From a bacterium (GTDB taxonomy: Bacteria; SZUA-79; Acidulodesulfobacterales; Acidulodesulfobacteraceae), in NCBI GenBank assembly GCA_003232385.1, contig QIJE01000022.1:1-64000 (forward strand): a stretch of 64,000 nt of DNA. The letters are read 5' to 3'. The notes beneath the pieces were generated by a model. That model did not search any database. It had not been told where the DNA came from and saw nothing but the letters and a program-made list of their open reading frames with translations. Shown piece by piece: positions 8,468-17,079 of this stretch. A program made the translations under genes and the position numbers. Numbering within the stretch: the stretch's first letter is position 1; each line of letters starts with the position of its first letter.

Positions 8468-8731
8468 CTATTCCTGACTACTTAAAGCAGCTTCATAAGC
8501 AGCAAGAACAGCAGATTCTATCATATCTCTAGTTTCATTATTCAGGGGATGTGCCGTATCTTTAAATGTTCCGTCTTTCCTCTTTTTACTCGGCATCGCG
8601 ACAAATAAACCGTCTTTTCCGTTTATTATTTTAAGATCTCTAACAACAAAACAGTTATCAAACGTGATGGTGACATAGGCTTTTAATTTTTCTTCATCAA
8701 CCGGAAACACATTAACTTCTGTAACTTGCAT
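8468..8731 (-). CDS. spoVG: SpoVG family RNA/DNA-binding regulator
   Basis: A small (87 aa) SpoVG-fold protein. The N-terminus MQVTEVNVFPV, the central ALVTITFDNCFVVRDLKI-like strand pair and the conserved basic FVAMPSKKRKDG and DTAHPLN segments are all typical. Family members bind RNA and DNA and act as global post-transcriptional regulators; despite the name there is no sign of sporulation genes here. Strong GGAGGGA ribosome-binding site. It follows ispE and precedes tRNA-Gln, as in several Deltaproteobacteria. Confidence 0.95.
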   Translation of the reverse strand: MQVTEVNVFPVDEEKLKAYVTITFDNCFVVRDLKIINGKDGLFVAMPSKKRKDGTFKDTAHPLNNETRDMIESAVLAAYEAALSSQE

Positions 8732-8765
8732 AACAAAATCCCTCCAAAATAAATTGAGTAATAGT

Positions 8766-9674
8766 TTATAAAGTTGCCGATAAAGAACTTAAGGCAACCC
8801 TTTTATGAAAAGGAAATGATTTTAAATTATCAACATAAGTCCCTGCCGAATCAGATGTTTTGAACGCCCCAAATACAGTAGAACCGCTCCCCGACAAGAG
8901 AGAAGCCTCTGCTCCATACGAAATAAAAGATTCTTTAATCTCTTTAAGAATAGGATATTTTTCAAACATTACCGATTCAAAATCGTTTGCAAACTCCAAA
9001 GTTTTAAAATCCGAGCATTGAAAGTCTAAGTATTGAATATTATAATAATTCATATTATTTGTCAATAAAAAATCATCGTAAGACATGTATGCTTCTTTTG
9101 TATTTATTCCAAAATCCGGCAAAATTAAGACTATAAAATATTTCGGTAGGATGCCTTCTTTTATTTCAATGATATTATCTCCGAATCCTGAAACTACGGC
9201 ATCTTTTGCCGTTAAAAAAAATGGTACGTCGGAACCGATATAAAGAGCTAACTCCATCATCTTCCGCCTATTTAATACATTGCCAAACGCTTCGTTCAAT
9301 TTAGACAATAACCCGGCGGCATCGCTTGAACCGCCGCCAAGCCCCGCATTAAAAGGAATATTTTTTTCTATTAAAACATCTACCCCCTTATTCGCAATAT
9401 TCGACTTGGCAAAGAACCCCTTTGCCGCTTTTATAACTATATTATTTTCGTTGGAGATAGACTCAATATCGGCATTTATACTGCTTTTTTTTATAACTTC
9501 CCCTGAAACGACCCTAATTTTATAAGGACCGTTCGTGATTTTAAAACAAATTTTATCAAAAATACCGATCTTTCTCATTAAGGATTGAATTTTGTGAAAA
9601 TTGCTCCGTCCTTTTTCGCCGATTCTTAGAAAAAAATTAATCTTGGCGGGAGCATAGTAAATTATATCCTCCAT
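8766..9674 (-). CDS. ispE: 4-diphosphocytidyl-2-C-methyl-D-erythritol kinase
   Basis: Fourth-step kinase of the MEP isoprenoid pathway (GHMP superfamily), phosphorylating CDP-methylerythritol with ATP. 302 aa. Motif 1 is APAKINFFLRI near the N-terminus (residues 9-19), the phosphate-binding GHMP loop is GLGGGSSDAAG, and motif 3 is SGSGSTVFGAF. Its start overlaps the end of nuoN by 13 bp, so its translation is probably coupled to the complex I operon. Confidence 0.95.
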   Translation of the reverse strand: MEDIIYYAPAKINFFLRIGEKGRSNFHKIQSLMRKIGIFDKICFKITNGPYKIRVVSGEVIKKSSINADIESISNENNIVIKAAKGFFAKSNIANKGVDVLIEKNIPFNAGLGGGSSDAAGLLSKLNEAFGNVLNRRKMMELALYIGSDVPFFLTAKDAVVSGFGDNIIEIKEGILPKYFIVLILPDFGINTKEAYMSYDDFLLTNNMNYYNIQYLDFQCSDFKTLEFANDFESVMFEKYPILKEIKESFISYGAEASLLSGSGSTVFGAFKTSDSAGTYVDNLKSFPFHKRVALSSLSATL

Positions 9675-11200
9675 AGCGAGTTTACTGAATTATTGGCAAA
9701 ATTAATAAATACCTGGGGATATACCCCCATTAATATCGTAAAAATTAAACAAACGATAACCGTAAACATTAATTCACCGCTAACTTTACCGCCAATAATT
9801 CCAAAACTGCCGTTTTTGTTGCTTAATTCAATGTCAGCCGACTTTTTAGACGGCATATACATATTGGATATTATTCTTATATAATAAAATGCGGCAAAAG
9901 CACTGTTCAAAAGAGCTATAACGACTAGAAAGTTATATCCGGATTTAACGGCAGAGGAAAGCACGTAAAACTTTCCCATAAAGCCGGAAGTCATCGGAAT
10001 TCCTGCAAGAGACAATAAGAAAATAGACATGGATGCGGCAACAAACGGGTACTTATATCCTATCCCCGAATATCTTTTAATATCCAAAGATATTAAATCC
10101 AAATTTTCAAAAATAATAACTATTGCGAAAGCGCCCGCCGTCATAAAAATGTACGCCAGTAGATAAAAGAGGGTTCCGGAATATCCGTAATATCCCCCGC
10201 CTATAATACCGATAAGTATATAACCCGCCTGAGCGATAGATGAGTACGCCATAAGTCTTTTTATGTTTGGAGATAAAAGTGCGGCTATATTTCCAAATGT
10301 CATCGAAAGAATGGCAATAATCCATAATATATCGTTAAAATTCATTATATTAGAGCTATAAATCAAAAAATAGACACGTAAAAAAATTGCAAATGCGGCT
10401 ACTTTGACTCCGGTGGCCATAAAGCTGGTTATCGGGGTAGAAGCGCCTTCATAAGCGTCGGGCGTCCAAGCATGAAACGGAAACAGGGACATTTTAAAGG
10501 CTAATCCTACTAAAAACAAAATTAATCCTATGGCAAGATATGTTTTGATTCCGCCGTAACGTATCATGTCTCCATGTGAAATAAGGCTTAAAAAATGATG
10601 TATATTATATAAATTGAGGTGTCCTGTGGCCGCATAAATAAAAACCGCTCCAAAAACCAAAAATGCCGATGCAAACGAGCCCAGCACGAAATATTTAAGC
10701 GCCGCCTCGGTACTCCTCCTATTACCCTTGAGATAGCCCGTAAGTATGTAGGCCGTAATCGATAAAAATTCTATGGATAAAAATACCATTATTAAACTAT
10801 TCGATGCGATTAAAATCATCATCGCCAATATTCCGAAAAGAATGAGGCTATAATATTCGGGCAGCGGCATTTCAAAATTTTCCATGACATCCTTAGACAT
10901 CAAAACGGTAAATAAGCCGGAAAGCAGAATAACGATAAAGAAAAAAACATCAAACCTGTTAAATCCTATCTCTCCGTAAAATCCGCTGATAGTCCTCCCC
11001 GAAAGCATTAAAACATATACAATCGAAAAACCTATACCTATAATGGAAAGATAATACGGATTTTTGCTTTTAGAAAGTTTTTCGAAAAAAGTAAGAAAAA
11101 GTACTATAAAAGCAAATATTACAATGACTATTTCGGGAATAATACTCAATATACCCTTTTCCAAAAGACCCATGCTATACATTGAAGACAGGTTATACAT
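9662..11200 (-). CDS. nuoN: NADH-quinone oxidoreductase subunit N
   Basis: One of three antiporter-like proton-pumping subunits in the membrane arm of complex I. 512 aa, about 14 transmembrane helices. Visible are the LSIEFLSITAYIL glutamate segment, the LVGLAFKMSLFPFHAWTPDAYEGAS lysine/broken-helix region and KRLMAYSSIAQAGYI, the hallmark of the Proton_antipo_M domain. The start lies 8 bp inside the end of nuoM, and the end overlaps ispE by 13 bp. Last nuo gene of the operon. Confidence 0.97.
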   Translation of the reverse strand: MYNLSSMYSMGLLEKGILSIIPEIVIVIFAFIVLFLTFFEKLSKSKNPYYLSIIGIGFSIVYVLMLSGRTISGFYGEIGFNRFDVFFFIVILLSGLFTVLMSKDVMENFEMPLPEYYSLILFGILAMMILIASNSLIMVFLSIEFLSITAYILTGYLKGNRRSTEAALKYFVLGSFASAFLVFGAVFIYAATGHLNLYNIHHFLSLISHGDMIRYGGIKTYLAIGLILFLVGLAFKMSLFPFHAWTPDAYEGASTPITSFMATGVKVAAFAIFLRVYFLIYSSNIMNFNDILWIIAILSMTFGNIAALLSPNIKRLMAYSSIAQAGYILIGIIGGGYYGYSGTLFYLLAYIFMTAGAFAIVIIFENLDLISLDIKRYSGIGYKYPFVAASMSIFLLSLAGIPMTSGFMGKFYVLSSAVKSGYNFLVVIALLNSAFAAFYYIRIISNMYMPSKKSADIELSNKNGSFGIIGGKVSGELMFTVIVCLIFTILMGVYPQVFINFANNSVNSLWRI

Positions 11201-12734
11201 TGGACAACCCCGTTTTTAATTTAATTATATTATAAATAGTATCATGATGACTCACCATGGAGATAAAATGGAGCACAGTCGGATCTATCCTGCTCAAAAA
11301 AGGCATCGGGTAAAATCCAATAAAGAACATCAATAATATTAGAGGCAAGACCGTAACAATCTCCCTTAGATTCATATCCTCGAAATTTTCCATCTCAGGA
11401 TTGGTGATATCCTGAAACATTACTTTTTGGAACATACGCAACATATAAATGGCGGCAAAAATAATGCCGATCGTTGCAATAATAGTCAAAACAGTATAAT
11501 TGTGGAAAGAACCGATTAAAATTAAAAACTCTCCTACGAATCCGTTTAAACCCGGAAGCCCTATGGATGCGAGAACGGAAATCAAAAAAAGCGTAGTAAG
11601 TATCGGTGCTTTCTTTGCTATACCGCCAAAATCAGCGATCTGTCTCGTATGTGTCCTTTCGTAAAGCATTCCGGCAAATAGGAACAATGCCCCTGTACTG
11701 ATTCCATGATTTAAAAGTTGCAAGACGGAGCCGTCCACGCTTATTGCCGACATTGCAAACAGACCGAGTACTATGAACCCCATATGCGAAACACTGGAAA
11801 ATGCGATTAATCTTTTCAGGTCTTTTTGAACTACCGATACGAATGCACCGTAAATAATACCGATAACACCGAGAATAATAATCGCCGGAGCCAATACATA
11901 CGTTGCACTAGGCAATAGGGGGATGGCAAACCTGAAAAAACCGTATATTCCAAACTTCAATAAAACTCCGGCAAGTATAACACTCCCTGCCGTAGGGGCT
12001 TCGGTATGCGCATCCGGCAGCCATGTATGAAAAGGAAAAAGAGGTATTTTTACCGCAAATCCTAAAAATAGGGCAATAAACAAAATGATTTGAAGACCGA
12101 TCGGAATATGGGTATTGTACAGTTTTACTATATTAAACGTAAAGTTACCGGTCTGTTCGTAATGAAGTATATATATATAGATGAACCCGAAAAGCATCAT
12201 TAAGGAACCGGATAGAGTGTAAAGAAAAAACTTGACTGCCGCATATACTTTTTTCCCCGTTCCCCACATCCCGATAATAAAATACATAGGCACGAGCATA
12301 AACTCCCAGAACAGGTAAAACAGCAATACGTCTAAAGAAACGAACGTTCCTACCATAAATGTTTCCAAAAGAAGCATTAGAATAACAAACTCCTTAACAT
12401 GCTCTCTTATGTATCTATAACTGGATATTAAAGAAATAAAGGTCAGAAGCGTCGTAAGCAATATCAAAAAAAGACTTACCCCGTCTATTCCAAGATAATA
12501 TGATGCCCCAAACGATGGAATCCAGTGAAACTTCTCTACAAACTGAAATTTATAGGTATCGGGCTTGAAATAAACAAAAAGATAAATCGAAAAAATAAAT
12601 TCGACGAGCGATAAAAATGTGGATAGGTACCTTAGTATTCCTTCGTTTTTTTTATTTATAAAAAGCAATAAAACAGCAGAAGCAAGAGGAAAAAATATTA
12701 GTATAGACAGTAGATATTTTATGAAAAATCCCAT
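11193..12734 (-). CDS. nuoM: NADH-quinone oxidoreductase subunit M
   Basis: Antiporter-like proton-pumping subunit of complex I, 513 aa and about 14 membrane helices. The FWEFMLVPMYFIIGMWG segment contains the key glutamate, KIPLFPFHTWLPDAHTEAP the lysine/broken helix, and LKRLIAFSSVSHMGFIVLG the second conserved block. It lies between nuoL (26 bp upstream) and nuoN (8-bp overlap). Confidence 0.97.
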   Translation of the reverse strand: MGFFIKYLLSILIFFPLASAVLLLFINKKNEGILRYLSTFLSLVEFIFSIYLFVYFKPDTYKFQFVEKFHWIPSFGASYYLGIDGVSLFLILLTTLLTFISLISSYRYIREHVKEFVILMLLLETFMVGTFVSLDVLLFYLFWEFMLVPMYFIIGMWGTGKKVYAAVKFFLYTLSGSLMMLFGFIYIYILHYEQTGNFTFNIVKLYNTHIPIGLQIILFIALFLGFAVKIPLFPFHTWLPDAHTEAPTAGSVILAGVLLKFGIYGFFRFAIPLLPSATYVLAPAIIILGVIGIIYGAFVSVVQKDLKRLIAFSSVSHMGFIVLGLFAMSAISVDGSVLQLLNHGISTGALFLFAGMLYERTHTRQIADFGGIAKKAPILTTLFLISVLASIGLPGLNGFVGEFLILIGSFHNYTVLTIIATIGIIFAAIYMLRMFQKVMFQDITNPEMENFEDMNLREIVTVLPLILLMFFIGFYPMPFLSRIDPTVLHFISMVSHHDTIYNIIKLKTGLSNV

Positions 12735-12760
12735 GTGATATTGCCCCTTTTAATTCAAAT

Positions 12761-14644
12761 TTATCTGATAAAATAATAAAAAAGCAATGCCGCAACGCCT
12801 ATTGATAGCGTTAAAATATAACTCATCAGCATTCCGTTTTGAATCTTCTTCACCTTAACCGAAAAGAAAGCAAAGCTTGAAGCTACGCCGTTGACCGCTC
12901 CGTCTATAACCGAAACGTCTACGATCTTCCATAAAAAATTAAACAAAACGAATAAGGGTTTAATTATTAAAAAATCATATATCTCATCAACATACAGCTT
13001 ATTGTAAGATAACGCATATATCGGCTTAAAGGCACTTTTGAGCCATTCCGGCATAACAACCTTTCTAATATATAATAAGTATGCTGCAAATATCCCGGAA
13101 AGCCCCGCTAAAACAGATACAAGACTTAAAAGATACCACGGAGCGTTCTCTACAAACGGACTAAAATTATAAGCATTCTTAAAGTCTACATGTAAGAAAT
13201 TATAAAATATGGACGTATTGAACGGCGGAACACCGAGAAACCCCACTATAACCGCAAGCGAAGCCATTATTATTAACGGAATAGTCATCATTTTAGAGGA
13301 CTCATGTGCGTGTACTTTCGAGTCAAGATTAGACTTTCCGAAAAAAGCAAGGAATATCAGTCTGAAAATATAAAAAGCCGTCATGAAGGCCGCTAACTCT
13401 CCTATTACCCATGCAAAGTAAAAACCCTTGTTATAAGTATCTGCCAATATTGCATCTTTACTGAAAAATCCGGAGAAAGGCGGTATTCCGGATAAAGCGA
13501 GAGCGCCGACAATGAACGTAATAGCCGTGACTTTCATCTTAGAATATAATCCGCCCATCTTTCTTAAATCTAATTCACCTGCAAGCGCATGCATAACACT
13601 ACCGGCGGTCAGAAAAAGCAATCCCTTAAAAATAGCATGCGATATAAGATGAAAAATTCCGGCGGTATAAGAACCGATACCGACGGCCATAAACATATAG
13701 CCTAATTGACTTATAGTGGAATATGCTATAATTCTCTTTATATCGAACTGCGTTAAGGCAATAAATGCCGCAAAAAAAGCGCTAAGCGTTCCTATCGTCA
13801 AAACGACTTCCGATGCAACCGGAGAATAAGAAAAAATAATATGAAACCTTGCGATCATATAGATACCGGCCGTAACCATAGTTGCGGCATGTATAAGCGC
13901 GCTGACGGGGGTAGGGCCTTCCATCGCATCCGGCAGCCAGATATGCAGAGGGAGCTGTGCCGACTTTCCGATGGCTCCGACAAATAAAAGCAACGCGATA
14001 ACCGTCGTAGTAAAAACAGGGATCATCGGGATCATTTTGAAAACGGCTTCATAATTCAGGGTACCGGTCGTCGCAAATAATAGAAAAATACCTATTGCAA
14101 AACCGACATCCCCGACCCTGTTAACTATAAAGGCCTTCTTCCCTGCGTCCGAAGCAGATTTTTTCTCATACCAAAATCCTATTAAAATATAAGAACAGAA
14201 TCCGACTGCTTCCCAGAATACATATAAAAGAAGTAAATTATTTGAAATTACAAGCATGATCATCGAAAATACGAAGAGATTCAAAAATGAAAAATACCTC
14301 GAAAAACCTTTATCTCCCTTCATATAACCGATGGAATATACATGGACGATAGTGCTGACACCGGTAACCATGACGAGCATAACAACGGAAAGCCTGTCTA
14401 TAACTGCCGATATTCCTACCTTAAAGTTTGCGGCATGTATCCATGGATACAACGTACTCGTAAACCCGTGGGAATAAGATACGATAATAAAAAGAATTAC
14501 TGATAAAATAAAGGATGCAGCTACGAAAAGGCTGGCAAAATACCCCGAGTAACCCTTAAAATATTTCCCGAATAGTCCCCATAAAAGCCAGCCGGAAAGA
14601 GGAAGTAACGGAATCAACCATGTTATTAATACTTTATAATCCAC
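12761..14644 (-). CDS. nuoL: NADH-quinone oxidoreductase subunit L
   Basis: Distal antiporter-like subunit of complex I, 627 aa. It has the N-terminal Proton_antipo_N segment (IDRLSVVMLVMVTGVSTIVH), FWEAVGFCSYILIGFW with the essential glutamate, SAQLPLHIWLPDAMEGPTPV, and FDIKRIIAYSTISQLGYMF. The C-terminal extension of helices, which forms the lateral HL element along the membrane arm, is present (roughly from residue 500). It lies 20 bp downstream of nuoK. Confidence 0.97.
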   Translation of the reverse strand: MDYKVLITWLIPLLPLSGWLLWGLFGKYFKGYSGYFASLFVAASFILSVILFIIVSYSHGFTSTLYPWIHAANFKVGISAVIDRLSVVMLVMVTGVSTIVHVYSIGYMKGDKGFSRYFSFLNLFVFSMIMLVISNNLLLLYVFWEAVGFCSYILIGFWYEKKSASDAGKKAFIVNRVGDVGFAIGIFLLFATTGTLNYEAVFKMIPMIPVFTTTVIALLLFVGAIGKSAQLPLHIWLPDAMEGPTPVSALIHAATMVTAGIYMIARFHIIFSYSPVASEVVLTIGTLSAFFAAFIALTQFDIKRIIAYSTISQLGYMFMAVGIGSYTAGIFHLISHAIFKGLLFLTAGSVMHALAGELDLRKMGGLYSKMKVTAITFIVGALALSGIPPFSGFFSKDAILADTYNKGFYFAWVIGELAAFMTAFYIFRLIFLAFFGKSNLDSKVHAHESSKMMTIPLIIMASLAVIVGFLGVPPFNTSIFYNFLHVDFKNAYNFSPFVENAPWYLLSLVSVLAGLSGIFAAYLLYIRKVVMPEWLKSAFKPIYALSYNKLYVDEIYDFLIIKPLFVLFNFLWKIVDVSVIDGAVNGVASSFAFFSVKVKKIQNGMLMSYILTLSIGVAALLFYYFIR

Positions 14645-14664
14645 CTTAATCTACCTTTTTAGTT

Positions 14665-14958
14665 TTAATATTTTAATTCATTTGCTTTATCTATATCTAT
14701 AGTACCCTTCTCTCTAAAAAAGGCTATAGCAATACCGAGAGCCACCGCAGCCTCTGCCGCAGCAACCACCATAACAAAAATAACGAATATATCCCCGTTT
14801 ATAAGATGAAGATAATCGGAAACGGCTACAAAACCCAAATTTGCCGCATTAAACATGAGCTCTAAACTCATAAATATAATTATTAAATTCTTCCGCGTAA
14901 GAACACCGAGGGCTCCTATACAGAAAATCGCGCTTGCAACTATCAGGTAATCGTTCAT
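14665..14958 (-). CDS. nuoK: NADH-quinone oxidoreductase subunit K
   Basis: Small membrane subunit of complex I (97 aa, three helices). Two buried glutamates of the central proton path are visible: one in FMSLELMFNAANL, and one in the third helix in AAAEAAVALGIAI. This is the standard family pattern. The gene sits between nuoJ (17 bp upstream) and nuoL. Confidence 0.97.
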   Translation of the reverse strand: MNDYLIVASAIFCIGALGVLTRKNLIIIFMSLELMFNAANLGFVAVSDYLHLINGDIFVIFVMVVAAAEAAVALGIAIAFFREKGTIDIDKANELKY

Positions 14959-14975
14959 AAATAATCACCTATCCA

Positions 14976-15479
14976 TTAAAATTTCTTTTTGGCAAATAAG
15001 TATGCCCCTATTATAGCGACAAATAAAAGAATTGAAGCTATTTCAAACGGAAATATATATTTAGTAAATAAAAATTCGCCGATAATCTGGGTATTTCCTA
15101 TTTTCTTAATCAATGCGTGTGTAAAAATACCGACGGGTTTTTTTTGAATACCCTTGCTGATATAGAAAAATATTTCCGCAAACATAATGACGGAAATCAA
15201 TATGCCTATAAAAACTTGATGTAAATTCGACTTAAAACTTTTTATATCAGAAAGATTCAGCAACATTATGACTAATACGACGAGAACCATTATTGCCCCG
15301 GCATATACAAGTATCTGCATGACTGCAAGAAATTGCATATTTAATATTATATAAAAACCGGCTATGGCAAAAAAACATAGGATCAAATATAACGCCGATG
15401 TTAACGGGTTTCTCATCGTTACGACCATTAAGGCCGAAAAGATAGCAATAAATGAAAAGACATAAAAAAGTATTTCCAA
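14976..15479 (-). CDS. nuoJ: NADH-quinone oxidoreductase subunit J
   Basis: Membrane-arm subunit of complex I, 167 aa with five helices. The signature is the third helix MQFLAVMQILVYAGAIMVL, whose pi-bulge takes part in coupling. The C-terminus ends with a last helix and a basic tail. The gene lies between nuoI (41 bp upstream) and nuoK. Confidence 0.97.
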   Translation of the reverse strand: MEILFYVFSFIAIFSALMVVTMRNPLTSALYLILCFFAIAGFYIILNMQFLAVMQILVYAGAIMVLVVLVIMLLNLSDIKSFKSNLHQVFIGILISVIMFAEIFFYISKGIQKKPVGIFTHALIKKIGNTQIIGEFLFTKYIFPFEIASILLFVAIIGAYLFAKKKF

Positions 15480-15520
15480 AATTTACCTCTGTTTTCTATA
15501 TAAAAATTTAATAAATAATT

Positions 15521-16036
15521 CTATCGAGATTTAACTAACTTTTCTATTCCGTATATTCCGTCATCCCTGCTGCAAAAAGCTACTTCATAGTCACTCCCCA
15601 TGCTTATGGCTTCCTCGGGACAAATTTCTTCACAATAACCGCAACAAATACATCTTAATAAATCTATCTCGAACGTTGATGGGCGCCTCCTGCCGTCATT
15701 AAACGTGCCGGGTTTAAGTCCGTCTAAACTACGGTTGTGTTTTTGCCTGCTCGTAAGCTCATGGTCGTCTCCGCAATTCACATAATCTACTTTTATCTTA
15801 ATCGCCTCCGACGGGCAGACGGTCTGACACAAAAAACATGCTACGCACCTCAAGGAATCGTCATTAAAAACATTAAGCTTGGGAAAAGCCCTAAATCTTG
15901 GAGCTACGGTAAGTTTTTCTTTCGGATATTGAAACGTTACCGGTTTGCGAAAAAAAGTCTTCATGGTGGTTTTTAACCCTACCAAAAGATTTTTAACTAT
16001 TTCTATAATTGAATTTTCCTGCTTTTCGGTATTCAT
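15521..16036 (-). CDS. nuoI: NADH-quinone oxidoreductase subunit I (2x[4Fe-4S])
   Basis: Peripheral-arm ferredoxin subunit carrying clusters N6a and N6b. Two full motifs are visible, CVACFLCQTVCP and CICCGYCEEICP, separated by a longer-than-usual linker with a DGLKPGTFNDGRRRP segment. The open frame extends to 16123, but that would overlap nuoH by 76 bp. The ATG at 16036 (residue 30 of the long form), 11 bp after the nuoH stop, gives a 171-aa protein with the ordinary NuoI N-terminus (LLVGLKTTMKTFFRKPVTFQYP) and is preferred. Confidence 0.93.
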   Translation of the reverse strand: MNTEKQENSIIEIVKNLLVGLKTTMKTFFRKPVTFQYPKEKLTVAPRFRAFPKLNVFNDDSLRCVACFLCQTVCPSEAIKIKVDYVNCGDDHELTSRQKHNRSLDGLKPGTFNDGRRRPSTFEIDLLRCICCGYCEEICPEEAISMGSDYEVAFCSRDDGIYGIEKLVKSR

Positions 16037-16047
16037 ATGATTTTCAT

Positions 16048-17034
16048 TTATCCGTGAATTAATATTATTATAAAACCGGTAACTATAATATTGGCTAATG
16101 CCAAGGGTAACAAAAACTTCCATCCGAAATCCATAAGCTCATCATACCTAAGCCTCGGATAAGTCCATCTAAGCCATAGATAAACAAGCACGATAAAGAA
16201 CACCTTTATCAAAAACCATAAAACCGAAGGAAGAAAAGGGCCTTGCCATCCACCCAAGAATAACGTTACTATTATGGCACTGTTTACGACCATTTGTGCA
16301 TACTCGCCTATAAAATAAAACGCAAATTCCATGCTCGAATATTCCGTGTGAAAACCCGCTACGATTTCTCCTTCCGCCTCTCCTAAATCGAAAGGAACCC
16401 TGTTCATTTCTGCGGTGGATGCAATAAGATATATCATAAAACCCACGGGCTGATAAACTATAAACCAGATATGCGACTGTTCCGAAACTATTCCCGCTAA
16501 ACTTAGGTCGCCGGCAATCATTATTACGCCGACTATGGAAAGAACTAACGCAATTTCATAACTTATCATTTGTGCCGCCGTTCTTATGCCGCCGAGCAAA
16601 GAATATTTGCTATTGGAAGCCCATCCTCCTAAAACCACGCCGTAAATACCGAGAGAAGTCATTGCAAGGACAAACAAAATCCCTACGTTTACGTCGGTAA
16701 TCTGCAGGGGCACTATGTGACCCATTATTTTTATAGGCGCGCCGAACGGAATAACGGCAAAAGTCGTCAACGCCGGAATAACTACTATTATGGGAGCCAG
16801 AAGGAACAAAAACTTATTAGCTCCGGCCGGAATAATATCCTCTTTAAAAAACAGTTTTATTCCGTCTGCTATAGGTTGAAGCCAACCATGAAATCCGGCC
16901 TCCATGGGGCCCATTCTGTTCTGAATTCTCGCGGCTATTTTACGCTCTAAGAGGGTTAAATATGCCGCAGCCAAAAGCAAGCCGGCGAAAACAATCAATA
17001 TTTTTATAACTTCAACAATAAGCCAAAATACCAT
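16048..17034 (-). CDS. nuoH: NADH-quinone oxidoreductase subunit H
   Basis: Membrane subunit that forms most of the quinone chamber where the peripheral and membrane arms meet. 328 aa, about eight helices. Visible are ERKIAARIQNRMGP, LQPIADGIKLFFKEDIIP, and the acidic quinone-site loop NRVPFDLGEAEGEIVAGFHTEYSSM, all diagnostic. It lies 45 bp after nuoG and 11 bp before the preferred nuoI start. Confidence 0.98.
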   Translation of the reverse strand: MVFWLIVEVIKILIVFAGLLLAAAYLTLLERKIAARIQNRMGPMEAGFHGWLQPIADGIKLFFKEDIIPAGANKFLFLLAPIIVVIPALTTFAVIPFGAPIKIMGHIVPLQITDVNVGILFVLAMTSLGIYGVVLGGWASNSKYSLLGGIRTAAQMISYEIALVLSIVGVIMIAGDLSLAGIVSEQSHIWFIVYQPVGFMIYLIASTAEMNRVPFDLGEAEGEIVAGFHTEYSSMEFAFYFIGEYAQMVVNSAIIVTLFLGGWQGPFLPSVLWFLIKVFFIVLVYLWLRWTYPRLRYDELMDFGWKFLLPLALANIIVTGFIIILIHG

Positions 17035-17079
17035 AGTTTTATAATGCCGAAATATATATATTATTAATAAAAGTTAAAT

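Noticed and set aside
15521-16123. Full-length 200-aa nuoI frame
   Set aside because: It would overlap nuoH by 76 bp and add a non-family N-terminus; the ATG at 16036 fits the family.
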